Positions 37,382-46,801 of a stretch of 64,000 bases of DNA are shown here, piece by piece. Source of the stretch: Saprospiraceae bacterium (lineage in GTDB: Bacteria; Bacteroidota; Bacteroidia; Chitinophagales; Saprospiraceae); contig JADZFD010000045.1 in NCBI GenBank assembly GCA_020850225.1, positions 118,574 through 182,573 on the forward strand, given 5' to 3'. Numbering within the stretch: the first letter of the stretch is position 1; every line of letters starts with the position of its first letter. The notes beneath the pieces were generated by a model, which worked only from the letters and a program-made list of their open reading frames with translations, was not told the origin of the DNA and searched no databases. The translations under genes and the position numbers were made by a program.

Positions 37382-38800
37382 ATGAGTGGATTATTATCAT
37401 TAAGTTATCTGATAGGAAGTGTTTCATTTATCGTAGGATTAAAAATGTTGTCACATCCTGATACAGCCAGAAGAGGTAATTTGTATGCATCCATAGGAAT
37501 GACTCTTGCAATTATCGCAACCATTTTTTTATATACCAACAGCGACGGAATACGTCTGGGAAATTATGGGTGGATTTTCAGTGGAATCGCCATAGGTACT
37601 GTATTAGGCTATCTGGCAGCTAAAAAAGTACAGATGACTGCAATGCCTCAAATGGTGAGCCTGTTTAATGGAATGGGTGGTGCCTGTGCAGCTATAATTT
37701 CTATCGTTGAATTTAAGCATTTGATACATACTGGCGTTGATTTTTCTACCCAACCTATTTTTACAGCTACCATTTTGCTTGGGTTGATTATAGGTACTGT
37801 GTCTTTTATGGGAAGTATGATTGCATTTGGTAAATTAAATGGCAATATTAATGATAAAACACTCCCAATGCAACAGGTTATCAATGTTGGACTATTGATT
37901 TTGCTTCTAGTCCTTTTGGTTGCAATTGCTTTAGGTTTGGTAGGAGGAAATCCAATGACATGGATGGTAGTCCTTTTGGTACTATCAACATTGTACGGTA
38001 TCCTTTTTGTAATGCCAATAGGTGGAGCAGATATGCCCGTTGTAATATCTCTACTGAACTCTTTTACTGGTATTGCCGCTGCATTCGGCGGGTTTATCTA
38101 TGATAATAATGTGATGTTGACGGGAGGAATTCTCGTAGGTAGTGCCGGTACAGTTCTTACTGTATTAATGTGTAATGCAATGAACAGATCGTTGGTTAAT
38201 GTTATCGTTGGTGCTATGGGTGGTAATAAAACAGCTGGAGGTTCTTCTTCTTCCAGTGGTGGTACTTATAAAGAAATTACTCCAAGTGATCTGGCTGTTC
38301 TGATGATGTATTCTCAAAAAGTTATCATTGTGCCTGGATATGGTCTGGCCGTAGCACAAGCACAGCACACCTGTCACGAACTTGAAAAAATATTGAATAA
38401 TAATGGCGTGGATGTTAAGTATGCTATACATCCGGTAGCAGGCAGAATGCCCGGACATATGAACGTTTTACTGGCAGAAGCGGATGTTTCCTATGACAAA
38501 CTCCTGGATATGGATGAAGTGAATCCTGAATTTAGTCAGACGGATGTAGTATTAGTATTGGGAGCCAATGATGTTGTGAACCCGGCAGCTAAAAATGATC
38601 CGTCATCACCAATCTACGGAATGCCGATACTGGATGTAGAAAGTGCATCTCATATTATTGTTAACAAAAGAAGTATGAAACCCGGATACGCAGGTATTGA
38701 AAATGAATTGTTCTTCCAGCCTAAGACATCGATGTTGTTTGGAGATGCCAAAGATGTTTTAGGAAAACTTATAGCGGAGATTAAGATAATTGCATCATAA
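37382..38800 (+). CDS. pntB: NAD(P)+ transhydrogenase, beta subunit
   Basis: 472 residues. About nine transmembrane helices in the first 280 residues ('QMVSLFNGMGGACAAIISIVEF', 'MPVVISLLNSFTGIAAAFGGF'), then the NADP(H)-binding domain (about 300-472): 'VIIVPGYGLAVAQAQHTCHELEKIL', 'VKYAIHPVAGRMPGHMNVLLAEADV', 'VVLVLGANDVVNPAA', 'GYAGIENELFF'. The domain composition is complete. It ends the pnt operon before a terminator. Confidence 0.96.
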   Translation: MSGLLSLSYLIGSVSFIVGLKMLSHPDTARRGNLYASIGMTLAIIATIFLYTNSDGIRLGNYGWIFSGIAIGTVLGYLAAKKVQMTAMPQMVSLFNGMGGACAAIISIVEFKHLIHTGVDFSTQPIFTATILLGLIIGTVSFMGSMIAFGKLNGNINDKTLPMQQVINVGLLILLLVLLVAIALGLVGGNPMTWMVVLLVLSTLYGILFVMPIGGADMPVVISLLNSFTGIAAAFGGFIYDNNVMLTGGILVGSAGTVLTVLMCNAMNRSLVNVIVGAMGGNKTAGGSSSSSGGTYKEITPSDLAVLMMYSQKVIIVPGYGLAVAQAQHTCHELEKILNNNGVDVKYAIHPVAGRMPGHMNVLLAEADVSYDKLLDMDEVNPEFSQTDVVLVLGANDVVNPAAKNDPSSPIYGMPILDVESASHIIVNKRSMKPGYAGIENELFFQPKTSMLFGDAKDVLGKLIAEIKIIAS

Positions 38801-38841
38801 AAAATCGTTAAGAGATCTGACTTTTGTTTAAGTCACAACAC

Positions 38842-38880
38842 AAAAAAAGAGCCCTTAAATTTTTAGAGCTCTTTTTTTTT
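38842..38880 (+). terminator. Terminator of the pnt operon
   Basis: Arms AAAAAAAGAGC / GCTCTTTTTTT with a 15-nt loop and T9-10 tail, 41 bp past the pntB stop. Bidirectional shape; the convergent PfkB gene ends at 38937. Confidence 0.75.
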
Positions 38881-38936
38881 ATAAACAAAAGTCATGTTTA
38901 CAATATCCATTATCGTGCCTATTAAATGCAGGACGA

Positions 38937-39854
38937 CTATATCATGTCAAAGTACATCAGATGTTTGAATTTTGAAAATCTTTCTTTTATTTCCGGCATG
39001 GAAACGGCCTTTAACTTGTTAAGACTGAAATCTTCCACACAGAATGATGCCATAGCTGAACCGGCTATAATGGCACGTTTCATATTGTTCATACTGATAT
39101 CATCCGTATTGGCAAGATAGCCCATCAGTCCACCAGCGAAAGTATCACCGGCACCTGTCGGATCAACAACCTGAGATAATGGTAATGCCGGGGCATAAAA
39201 CATATCATCCGTTGAAAACAATAAGGCACCGTGTTCACCTTTTTTGATTACAAGGTAAGTAACACCCATATCGTGAATAACCTGAGCAGCCTTGACTAAA
39301 GAGTTTTCTCCCGATAATTGACGGGCTTCTTCATCGTTGATTGTCAGTAAATCAACACGTGAAATGACTTTTACCAATTCATCCATAGCAACGTCCATCC
39401 AGTAATTCATAGTGTCCAAAGCTATCAGTTTCTGACTTCCATCCAGTTGGTCCAATACGGCACTTTGAACAGATGGAGTAAGATTGCCCAATACAACATA
39501 TTTGGAAGATCTGGATGCTTCAGGAAGTACAGGATTGAAATCTGCGAGTACATTTAAATCGGTAATGAGTGTATCTCTGTTATTCATATTGTCATGATAT
39601 TTTCCTGACCAGAAAAACGATTTTCCGCCCCGGACTATTTCGAGACCATCTAAATTTACGCCTCTTTTTCGTAGCTCTTCCAATTCATCAACTGGAAAAT
39701 CATCACCTACTATGGAAACAAGATGAATATTCTCAGTAAAATAGGATGCTGCCCAACTTATATATGTACAAGCTCCACCAATTACTTTTTCAACATTGCC
39801 ATAAGGTGTTTCTATACTATCAAAGGCTATTGTTCCAACAGTTAAAAGACTCAT
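38937..39854 (-). CDS. PfkB family carbohydrate/nucleoside kinase
   Basis: 305 residues. Ribokinase-fold kinase: N-terminal 'VIGGACTYISWAASYF', lid region 'LNVLADFNPVLPEA', 'LLTINDEEARQLSG', 'YLVIKKGEHGALLF', and C-terminal signature 'VDPTGAGDTFAGGLMGYLA' with the catalytic Asp in 'GAGDT'. Substrate cannot be read from the sequence; Bacteroidota relatives are often labelled adenosine kinase or sugar kinase. It stands alone, with its own promoter at 39881-39888. Confidence 0.85.
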   Translation of the reverse strand: MSLLTVGTIAFDSIETPYGNVEKVIGGACTYISWAASYFTENIHLVSIVGDDFPVDELEELRKRGVNLDGLEIVRGGKSFFWSGKYHDNMNNRDTLITDLNVLADFNPVLPEASRSSKYVVLGNLTPSVQSAVLDQLDGSQKLIALDTMNYWMDVAMDELVKVISRVDLLTINDEEARQLSGENSLVKAAQVIHDMGVTYLVIKKGEHGALLFSTDDMFYAPALPLSQVVDPTGAGDTFAGGLMGYLANTDDISMNNMKRAIIAGSAMASFCVEDFSLNKLKAVSMPEIKERFSKFKHLMYFDMI

Positions 39855-39880
39855 TTTCGTACTTATTTTTAATCAAGGCA

Positions 39881-39888
39881 CAAAGATA
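39881..39888 (-). promoter_or_regulatory. -7 element TATCTTTG for the PfkB kinase
   Basis: Complement of CAAAGATA, 27 bp before the ATG at 39854. Confidence 0.5.
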
Positions 39889-39939
39889 ACATTTTATAAC
39901 TTCCATATGGATATCTGATGATGCCGGACATTATTTTAA

Positions 39940-40593
39940 TCAGATTCCAAAAATTTTATTGAGAACCTGGTACGAGAACATCCGGGTCTCCTTATAAATC
40001 CTGTATTGAAAATATACTTCCATACCAGCCAAAAGTAAAATTCCACCTAAAAATAATGCTGTTCTGAGTACTATAAAAGGTGCAAAATAATGTTGAAATA
40101 AGGGTTCTATAAATATTCTGGCCAACGTAATACCCAAAACTATCATAAAACAAGCTATCGCCATGGCTTTAATCGAAAGATATATATCGTTGTGCAATTT
40201 ACGCACACATATAGTGTACAAGCCAATAAAGTAAGGATTTTCATTATTCATTCTGATAAGTTGTTTGAGCAGATCAGAGGCTTTGGTATATTGATGTAGC
40301 TGATAGTAGCAGGCTGCTTTACGAAATATAAGTTCTTCGAAAATATTAATGCCTCTCATTTTGTAAATATTCTCTTCGATTACCCATTCTATAGCCGGGT
40401 CAGATTTAGAGATATAACGATCATATCTGCCAATTTCAAACAAACAAAACAGGTAATCTATATCGATTTCGATACGATCATCAAACTCAAGTTCCGCTAT
40501 TTCATCAGGGTTAGCTTCATACAATCGGATCTTTTCTCTGTATGCAGACGCACTGAGTCCGAAATACTGCCAGTATATTGGTTTGTGACCCAT
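39940..40593 (-). CDS. Uncharacterised protein with two membrane helices and TPR-like N-terminus
   Basis: 217 residues, not recognised. The N-terminal half (about 1-130) is helical with 'DYLFCLFEIGRYDRYI' and 'RKAACYYQLHQYTKASDLLKQLIR', a TPR-like unit. Two hydrophobic helices follow at about 143-162 ('ACFMIVLGITLARIFI') and 172-194 ('LRTALFLGGILLLAGMEVYF'), and a short C-terminal tail 'YKETRMFSYQVLNKI'. No signal peptide, so the N-terminal part is likely cytoplasmic. It sits alone between a kinase and a T9SS protein, with no operon context. Confidence 0.65.
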   Translation of the reverse strand: MGHKPIYWQYFGLSASAYREKIRLYEANPDEIAELEFDDRIEIDIDYLFCLFEIGRYDRYISKSDPAIEWVIEENIYKMRGINIFEELIFRKAACYYQLHQYTKASDLLKQLIRMNNENPYFIGLYTICVRKLHNDIYLSIKAMAIACFMIVLGITLARIFIEPLFQHYFAPFIVLRTALFLGGILLLAGMEVYFQYRIYKETRMFSYQVLNKIFGI

Positions 40594-40720
40594 TCTAAGA
40601 ATTATATTTTAGTCAGTATAACTATAAAATTATAACATTGAAATAAAGTTGTCATTCTTTTACTATACTTGAAAACATAAATAAAATTTCAAATATTTGA
40701 ACAAGGTGGTCACTTAACAG

Positions 40721-40753
40721 AAAGTAAAGCCTGATTATTTCAGGCTTTACTTT
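40721..40753 (-). terminator. Hairpin terminator after the SdrD-B-like gene
   Basis: Perfect 14-bp stem AAAGTAAAGCCTGA / TCAGGCTTTACTTT with 5-nt loop, 45 bp past the stop of the gene at 40798. On the minus strand the T tract is weak. Confidence 0.6.
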
Positions 40754-40797
40754 TTAAAAAACAAACAATTTACAAACAAGAATGCAAATGGAATTTA

Positions 40798-42879
40798 TTA
40801 TTTATGAATTATACTTATTTTTTTAACATTTATTACTTTTTGCTGATCTCTCAGGACTACCTGATATAAACCTTCCGGCCATTTTTCCACATCTATCTTT
40901 GTGATTCCTTCAGATAATACACAATTCGTATATACTGGCTGACCGGTAGAATTAAATATATCTATATACACGGAAGTTAAACCTTCAGCATTAAAAATAT
41001 CCGTTAGAACTGATATTTCCAGTATCTGGTTTGTAGGATTAGGATATATATTAAATATATTTTTACTGTTTCTTTCAACATACACTATGTCACTGAAGGA
41101 AGTATTGCCATCATAATCGACGGATTCAATTCTATAAAAGGTTTGAATAGCATCAATCTGGAAATCAATACTTTCATATGACTGATTTCTAACTCCTTCA
41201 GAAGGAAATATTCTATCAGAAACTATCCAATTTTTTCCATCGATTGACTTGTTAACCAGATAGTGACTCAGATTTTGTTCCTGAGCTACCTTCCAGACTA
41301 CCTTGTTGGATTTTGGAAGTTTATCAACATTTACCGAAATCCAGGTTACTGGAAGTGGTTGTAACAATATCCCTGCATCAATTCCTGTAAATGTTTTACA
41401 CTCATTAATATTGAACCAGGCAGTTGAACCTACTCCATAACTTCCATCCACATCGGAATCCTTGTCGGAAGCACCTGCATATGGTAAGGTATAAATATAT
41501 TCAGGAGTTATATCAAAAACTATATAATAGATGCCTTTTTTAACTTTTTTAAATGTTGCCAACCCGTTATCATCGCTGATAGTTGTCTGAATAAGTGTGT
41601 TGTTTTTATTATACAATTTTGCGGTTACTCCTTCTGCTCTTGATTCACTGTCTTCTCTTATCCCATTATGATTAATGTCTAACCATACAATAGACTGGAT
41701 TGTAGAAACACAGTAAAATCCCTGATTGATATTGCAATAGGAGTCACCGCTTTGCAGGGTAATACTGTATGAAACGACACTGTCTCCTTTTACGGTGAAG
41801 TGATTATACGTAAGAGGATCATCTGTAGCAAATGGTAAACCAGGAATATAATCAGTTAAATTTCGGCTATTGATTTCAACATAATACACACCGGGTTTTA
41901 CACAAAATTCATAATATCCGTCATCACTGGGACTCCCGGGTTTATGCCCTGTGTTCGTGGTGCCATAGTATATAGTATCGGCTCCTGCAATTTCAAAAAG
42001 ATGGATACTTAGACCGTTGATTCCGTTTTCATTGGTGTTAAGGGAATCGCTATAGTTAATATCGTTATATATAATTCCGCATATTTTAGCACATTTATAA
42101 AAACCACCGTCCAAAGAGAAATTATCAAGCTGTGGATCGACTGTAAAATAGTCAGTTGTGTACAGACCGTTAACATTGGTTACATCGCTGTTACTGGGCG
42201 CACCGGCTATATATAGGGTAGAAAAATATCCGGAAGGTACATTAAATTTTAAATAATATTGTCCGGGAAACAATGTATTAAAGTAATAAGAACCATAACT
42301 ATTGGTAGTTGTTGAAGTAACCAAGCCTGAAGAATTATAAACTTCAACTTCTACATTAGGAATACCAGGTTCTCCGACTTCCTGTATACCATTTCCGTTT
42401 AAATCTTCCCAAACCTTGTCGCCGAGATAAGGGAAAACTGTTATTCCTCCATCCAGAATATAATTTCCCATATTTGTTGTAAAACATTCAGAAAAACCCG
42501 TATTATTTACTTTATTATCTGTTGTACTGCTCAAGAAGGTATAATTGTAACTATTTCCAATTCCTGCCAATGAAACGAAGATTTTATAATTTCCGTCAGG
42601 TATATTGGTAAAGGAGTAACTTCCATCGGATTGGCTCAATACTGAAGCATGAAAGATACCATTACAAGTATATAGAAGAACAGGAATATTGCTAAATGGG
42701 GATTCGCTGACATCTCTGATTCCATCCATATTTATATCATACCAGATGTGTCCGGATATGTCAGATCCGGCAAGACTTGATTTGTCAAAAACAGGTGTAA
42801 CAGATGTTTTTGGTGACGAAGCTGCTATGCTTTTAAAAGAAAAAAGTATAGCCAAAAGAAAAATATTAAAAAACTTCAT
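40798..42879 (-). CDS. SdrD-B-like repeat protein with T9SS type A sorting domain
   Basis: 693 residues. Signal peptide about 1-20. Four SdrD-B/Cna-B-like domains, each starting with a Ca-binding-like motif: 'IWYDINMDGIRDVSESPFSNI', 'VWEDLNGNGIQEVGEPGIPNV', 'IIYNDINYSDSLNTNENGING', 'VWLDINHNGIREDSESRAEGV'. A fibronectin-like segment follows ('WKVAQEQNLSHYLVNKSIDG'), then a C-terminal sorting domain (about 615-693) with 'NIYPNPTNQILEISV', 'IFNSTGQPVYT' and 'WPEGLYQVVL'. Type A domains are recognised by the type IX secretion machinery and usually removed by PorU. Probably a secreted or cell-surface protein; ligand unknown. Confidence 0.9.
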   Translation of the reverse strand: MKFFNIFLLAILFSFKSIAASSPKTSVTPVFDKSSLAGSDISGHIWYDINMDGIRDVSESPFSNIPVLLYTCNGIFHASVLSQSDGSYSFTNIPDGNYKIFVSLAGIGNSYNYTFLSSTTDNKVNNTGFSECFTTNMGNYILDGGITVFPYLGDKVWEDLNGNGIQEVGEPGIPNVEVEVYNSSGLVTSTTTNSYGSYYFNTLFPGQYYLKFNVPSGYFSTLYIAGAPSNSDVTNVNGLYTTDYFTVDPQLDNFSLDGGFYKCAKICGIIYNDINYSDSLNTNENGINGLSIHLFEIAGADTIYYGTTNTGHKPGSPSDDGYYEFCVKPGVYYVEINSRNLTDYIPGLPFATDDPLTYNHFTVKGDSVVSYSITLQSGDSYCNINQGFYCVSTIQSIVWLDINHNGIREDSESRAEGVTAKLYNKNNTLIQTTISDDNGLATFKKVKKGIYYIVFDITPEYIYTLPYAGASDKDSDVDGSYGVGSTAWFNINECKTFTGIDAGILLQPLPVTWISVNVDKLPKSNKVVWKVAQEQNLSHYLVNKSIDGKNWIVSDRIFPSEGVRNQSYESIDFQIDAIQTFYRIESVDYDGNTSFSDIVYVERNSKNIFNIYPNPTNQILEISVLTDIFNAEGLTSVYIDIFNSTGQPVYTNCVLSEGITKIDVEKWPEGLYQVVLRDQQKVINVKKISIIHK

Positions 42880-43316
42880 TGTATTATTCGGTTTTGAGTT
42901 TTAAATTATCTGATGCGAAAATATATAATATTGAGCTATTTATTAATAAATTTCAGGGCTCTTTTTGAGGTAAACAATAAATATTATTTCATATAATATA
43001 TTGTAAAATAAAGTATTATAATAGTAATTTTATATTATTTCATAATAATGTACTAATAATATAGCGTTTAATAAATAACTTTATTATTTAATATTTAAAA
43101 GCTGATAATAACAATTACATATAATATAATTGATTAAGTTATTCAATCATTCATGAAGGATGAATGGAACATTATGAAAAACAAATCAAAATTTATATTA
43201 AACCATACACTTGAAATATCCGGGTTCAATATAGTTTTATATTTTCAAATTGTGTGAACAGTAATAAATCAAATAAATCTTCAGGTATGTTTTATCTTTG
43301 CGCCACATTTTCTAAA
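42880..43316. other. 437-bp very AT-rich divergent intergenic region
   Basis: It separates the SdrD-B-like gene from the EamA transporter. It is dominated by AT tracts (about 42920-43140) and contains the EamA promoter at its right end. An in-frame GTG at 43254 exists but lies upstream of the promoter. No RNA or additional gene is seen. Confidence 0.5.
43293..43300 (+). promoter_or_regulatory. -7 element TATCTTTG that decides the EamA gene start
   Basis: Exact consensus, 16 bp before the ATG at 43317. Transcription from here would begin downstream of the earlier GTG (43254) and ATG (43287). Confidence 0.5.
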
Positions 43317-44198
43317 ATGACTGATAGAGCAAAGATAGACACTCAATCCTGGGTGATAATGATTTTTCTCAGCATGGTTTGGGGGAGTTCGTTCATACTT
43401 ATTAAAAAAGTACTTATCGCTTTTGAGCCTGTTCAGGTTGCAGCGCTAAGAATCGGAATTTCTGCTTTTGCTTTTCTACCATTTGTATGGATAAACCGCA
43501 AACAGATTGACTGGTCAAGGTGGAAAATGTTTCTTGCAATCGGTATGGTTGGCAATGGTATTCCGGCGTTCTTATTTCCGTTTGCCGAAACACACATAAG
43601 TAGTGCCATGGCTGGATTACTCAACAGCCTTTCTCCGATCTGGACGTTGATAATTGGTATCGTACTATTTGGATTGCGTTTCAAGATTACTAAAATTGCA
43701 GGTATTCTTATTGGTTTTATTGGTGCGGCCCTGCTGATACTTTTTGGTAATTCCGGTGGATTGGGCGGAGATTTATCCTATGGTCTGTTCGTTATATTAG
43801 CGACATTCTTTTATGGATTGAGTGCCAATCTTGTTCAGACATATACGTATGATGTCAAACCAATAATTACAGCAAGTGTAACATTTATGCTAATAGGTAT
43901 TCCTGCATTTTTCGTTCTATGGCAAACTGATGTTAGTAGTGTCATTGTCAGCAATCCTGATGTATGGTATTCATTGGGTGCAGCTACTGTTTTAGCTTTG
44001 TTGGGTACTGTTTTGTCTACCGTGCTATTTTATAAACTTATATTACAGACGAATGCTGTTTTTGGTAGTACAGTAACCTATCTGATGCCTTTTTTTGCTA
44101 TATTATGGGGAATAGCCGACGGCGAACACATCGGTATCATACATTTTGCCGGACTTATACTTATATTGGCTGGAGTTTATTTCACTAAATCTAAGTAA
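43317..44198 (+). CDS. EamA/DMT family transporter
   Basis: 293 residues from the ATG at 43317. About ten transmembrane helices in two EamA repeats ('SWVIMIFLSMVWGSSFILIKKVLIAFEPVQVAALR', then 'YGLFVILATFFYGLSANLVQTY' and 'TVTYLMPFFAILWGIADGEHIG'). DMT-superfamily exporters move amino acids, nucleobases or other metabolites across the inner membrane; the substrate is unknown. The upstream GTG start at 43254 would add 21 hydrophilic residues but precedes the -7 promoter element, so I reject it. The SET-domain gene follows after 2 bp, which suggests co-transcription. Confidence 0.9.
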   Translation: MTDRAKIDTQSWVIMIFLSMVWGSSFILIKKVLIAFEPVQVAALRIGISAFAFLPFVWINRKQIDWSRWKMFLAIGMVGNGIPAFLFPFAETHISSAMAGLLNSLSPIWTLIIGIVLFGLRFKITKIAGILIGFIGAALLILFGNSGGLGGDLSYGLFVILATFFYGLSANLVQTYTYDVKPIITASVTFMLIGIPAFFVLWQTDVSSVIVSNPDVWYSLGAATVLALLGTVLSTVLFYKLILQTNAVFGSTVTYLMPFFAILWGIADGEHIGIIHFAGLILILAGVYFTKSK

Positions 44199-44200
44199 CT

Positions 44201-44578
44201 ATGTATCAAATACCGGGATTATATATAACAAATATTGATAATATAGGAAGAGGAGTAGTTACTACTCATGCTATTTCATTTGGAGATCTGATAGAAATTT
44301 GCCCTGTTATCGTTATACCAAAGGCAGAATTGCCAATTATCCATAAAACTTGTCTGCATGATTATTATTTTCTATGGGGAGAAAATATGGAAGATTGTGC
44401 TTTGGCACTTGGGTTTGGAAGTCTATACAATCATCGGGTACATCCCAATGCAGATTTCGTCCTGGATTTGGAAGCGCTAACGATTGATATAATTGCAATT
44501 TCGGATATACCTGAAGGAGAAGAAATTACTATCAACTATAATGGAACACCGGGAGATGATACGACTTTATGGTTTTAA
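44201..44578 (+). CDS. Small SET-domain protein
   Basis: 125 residues, essentially one SET domain. Seen: 'GLYITNIDNIGRGVVTTHAISFGDLIEICPV' with the N-flanking Gly-Arg-Gly-Val, 'DYYFLWGENMEDCALALGFGSLYNHRVHPNADF' containing the pseudoknot motif NHxxxPNA, and 'ISDIPEGEEITINYNG' (GEEI.x.NY). In eukaryotic SET lysine methyltransferases the motif is NHS; here Asn-His-Arg. Bound cofactor would be S-adenosylmethionine; substrate unknown. Bacterial SET proteins are known, but this one is unusually short and paired with a transporter. Confidence 0.85.
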   Translation: MYQIPGLYITNIDNIGRGVVTTHAISFGDLIEICPVIVIPKAELPIIHKTCLHDYYFLWGENMEDCALALGFGSLYNHRVHPNADFVLDLEALTIDIIAISDIPEGEEITINYNGTPGDDTTLWF

Positions 44579-44675
44579 AATGATACGCCTTCTACATTTC
44601 AGATAAAATCAAGCTTAATAGTCGATTTTTTGTAAATGATTAGCTATAATCAAAAGAAAATCTCTTTTTTCTTAC

Positions 44676-44683
44676 TACTTTTG
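44676..44683 (+). promoter_or_regulatory. -7 element TACTTTTG for transketolase
   Basis: TAnnTTTG match 32 bp before the GTG start at 44716. Confidence 0.5.
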
Positions 44684-44715
44684 CAGAATTATTCCAATCT
44701 CAAATTTTTAATTAA

Positions 44716-46749
44716 GTGAATACTTCAATTGCCAATCTTGCCGCAGATAATATTAGAATTTTAGCCGCCTCAATGGTCGAAAAAGCAGCTTCCGGACATC
44801 CGGGTGGTGCTATGGGTGGAGCAGATTATATTCAAATCCTGTATTCAGAGTTTCTAAATTTTGACCCCGATAATTTAAGCTGGCCTTTCAGAGATCGTTT
44901 CTTTTTGGACCCCGGACATATGTCTGCCATGTTGTATGCACAATTGACTTTGTGTGGTATTATGCATATGGAAGATTTAAAACAATTCAGACAGTGGAAA
45001 AGCGTTACTCCCGGACACCCTGAAGTAGATGTAAAAAGAGGAATAGAAAATACCTCCGGACCATTGGGACAAGGTCATGCATTTGGTGCTGGTGCAGCGA
45101 TAGCCGAACGGTTTTTGGTTGCCCGTTTTGGTGAATGGATGTCTCACCATACCTATATTTATATTTCTGACGGAGGAATTCAGGAAGAGATATCTCAGGG
45201 TGTCGGACGTATAGCAGGTCATCTGGGTTTAGGTAATATTATTATGTTTTACGATGCCAATAACGTACAGTTATCCACGCATGTTGGTGAAGTTACCTCT
45301 GAAGATACAGCTAAAAAATATGAGAGTTGGGGTTGGCACGTAATCACTATCAATGGTAATGATGCAGACCAGATACGCAATGCCATTCGCTCATCGCAGC
45401 TTGTCACAGATAAACCATCGCTCATAATCGGGCATACCATTATGGGTAAAGGTGCTGTTAAGGAAGACGGAGCTTCCTATGAAGGTATGGTAGAAACGCA
45501 TGGTAAGCCTTTGGGAAAATCCAAAGCATCATTTGAACAAACAATTGAAAATCTGGGTGGTAATCCGGATAATCCTTTTGAAATATCTCAGGAAGTTCAG
45601 GAATATTACTCGCGTGTAATAGCTGAAAAAAGAGCCTACGCTCAAAGTAAACACCAACTATACAAAGATTGGAAAATAACGAATCCTGAACAGGCTGCAT
45701 TGCTGGAACAGTATTTGTCAGGCAAATTACCGGAGTTAGACTTTTCTTCTGTAGTACTTGCAGAAAATGATGCCACCAGAAACGCTTCTTCCCGTGTACT
45801 CGGATACCTTGCAGATCATGTTGGAAATATGGTCGTATCCTCTGCGGATTTGTCCAACAGTGATATGACGGATGGATTCCTGAAAAAATCAAAACCATTA
45901 GCCAAAGGCGATTTCTCAGGTGCATTTCTACAAGCTGGAGTGTCCGAATTAACAATGGCTGCATTGTGTACCGGAATGGCCTTACATGGCGGTATTATTC
46001 CGGTATGTGCTACGTTTTTTGCATTTTCGGATTATATGAAACCCGTGCTAAGAGTCGCAGCCCTGATGGAGCAACCAGTAAAATTTATCTGGACACATGA
46101 TGCTTTCCGTGTTGGTGAAGACGGACCTACACATCAACCTATTGAACAGGAAGCACAGCTGAGATTACTTGAAAAATTGCATAATCATTCCGGAAAACCT
46201 TCTTTTGTTGCACTACGTCCTGCTGATAGTGCTGAAACAGTACATGCATGGGAACTCATGTTGCATACGCATGACAGGCCATCAGGTATGATTCTTTCAC
46301 GTCAGAATATAAAGGATATCCCGGCTATGCAGCAAAGCAGATTTGAAGAAAGCCAAAGACTTCAAAAAGGTGCATACATTACTCTACAGGTTGGTGATGT
46401 ACCTGATATTACACTCTTGGCCAATGGTTCAGAAGTTGCCACGTTGGTAGCGGCTGCTCATATTTTACATACAGAACATAATTTACAGATACGCGTGGTT
46501 TCAGTACCTTCAGAAGGTATATTCAGAACCCAAACCGAAGCATATCAAAATGAAATATTACCTGCAAATACTCCGGTTTTCGGACTTACAGCAGGATTGC
46601 CTGTTACTTTGGAAGGATTGACAGGTAGTAAGGGGAAGGTTTTTGGATTAAATCATTTCGGTTACTCGGCTCCTTATCCTGTTCTGGATGAAAAGTTTGG
46701 TTTTACTCCTGAAAATGTCGTTAATCAGATTCTTCAACTATTGAAATAA
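44716..46749 (+). CDS. tkt: Transketolase
   Basis: 677 residues, single-chain enzyme with GTG start. Transfers a two-carbon unit between ketose and aldose phosphates in the pentose phosphate pathway using thiamine diphosphate. Seen: 'AASGHPGGAMGGADYIQILY', 'TSGPLGQGHAFGAGAAIAERF', the cofactor region 'ISDGGIQEEISQG...GNIIMFYDANNVQLST' , pyrimidine domain 'VVSSADLSNSDMT' and 'HDAFRVGEDGPTHQPIEQEA', and C-terminal transketolase domain. Final region 'FGLNHFGYSAPYPVL' matches. Normal length. It is not in an operon with other pentose-phosphate genes. Confidence 0.95.
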   Translation: MNTSIANLAADNIRILAASMVEKAASGHPGGAMGGADYIQILYSEFLNFDPDNLSWPFRDRFFLDPGHMSAMLYAQLTLCGIMHMEDLKQFRQWKSVTPGHPEVDVKRGIENTSGPLGQGHAFGAGAAIAERFLVARFGEWMSHHTYIYISDGGIQEEISQGVGRIAGHLGLGNIIMFYDANNVQLSTHVGEVTSEDTAKKYESWGWHVITINGNDADQIRNAIRSSQLVTDKPSLIIGHTIMGKGAVKEDGASYEGMVETHGKPLGKSKASFEQTIENLGGNPDNPFEISQEVQEYYSRVIAEKRAYAQSKHQLYKDWKITNPEQAALLEQYLSGKLPELDFSSVVLAENDATRNASSRVLGYLADHVGNMVVSSADLSNSDMTDGFLKKSKPLAKGDFSGAFLQAGVSELTMAALCTGMALHGGIIPVCATFFAFSDYMKPVLRVAALMEQPVKFIWTHDAFRVGEDGPTHQPIEQEAQLRLLEKLHNHSGKPSFVALRPADSAETVHAWELMLHTHDRPSGMILSRQNIKDIPAMQQSRFEESQRLQKGAYITLQVGDVPDITLLANGSEVATLVAAAHILHTEHNLQIRVVSVPSEGIFRTQTEAYQNEILPANTPVFGLTAGLPVTLEGLTGSKGKVFGLNHFGYSAPYPVLDEKFGFTPENVVNQILQLLK

Positions 46750-46801
46750 TCGTTTGATGTGTTGCTTTTAACTACATAAAGGATATAAATCAAATTATTA
46801 T

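Noticed and set aside
43254..43316. Upstream GTG/ATG starts for the EamA transporter
   Set aside because: They precede a consensus TATCTTTG -7 element at 43293-43300 and add residues not expected for the family.
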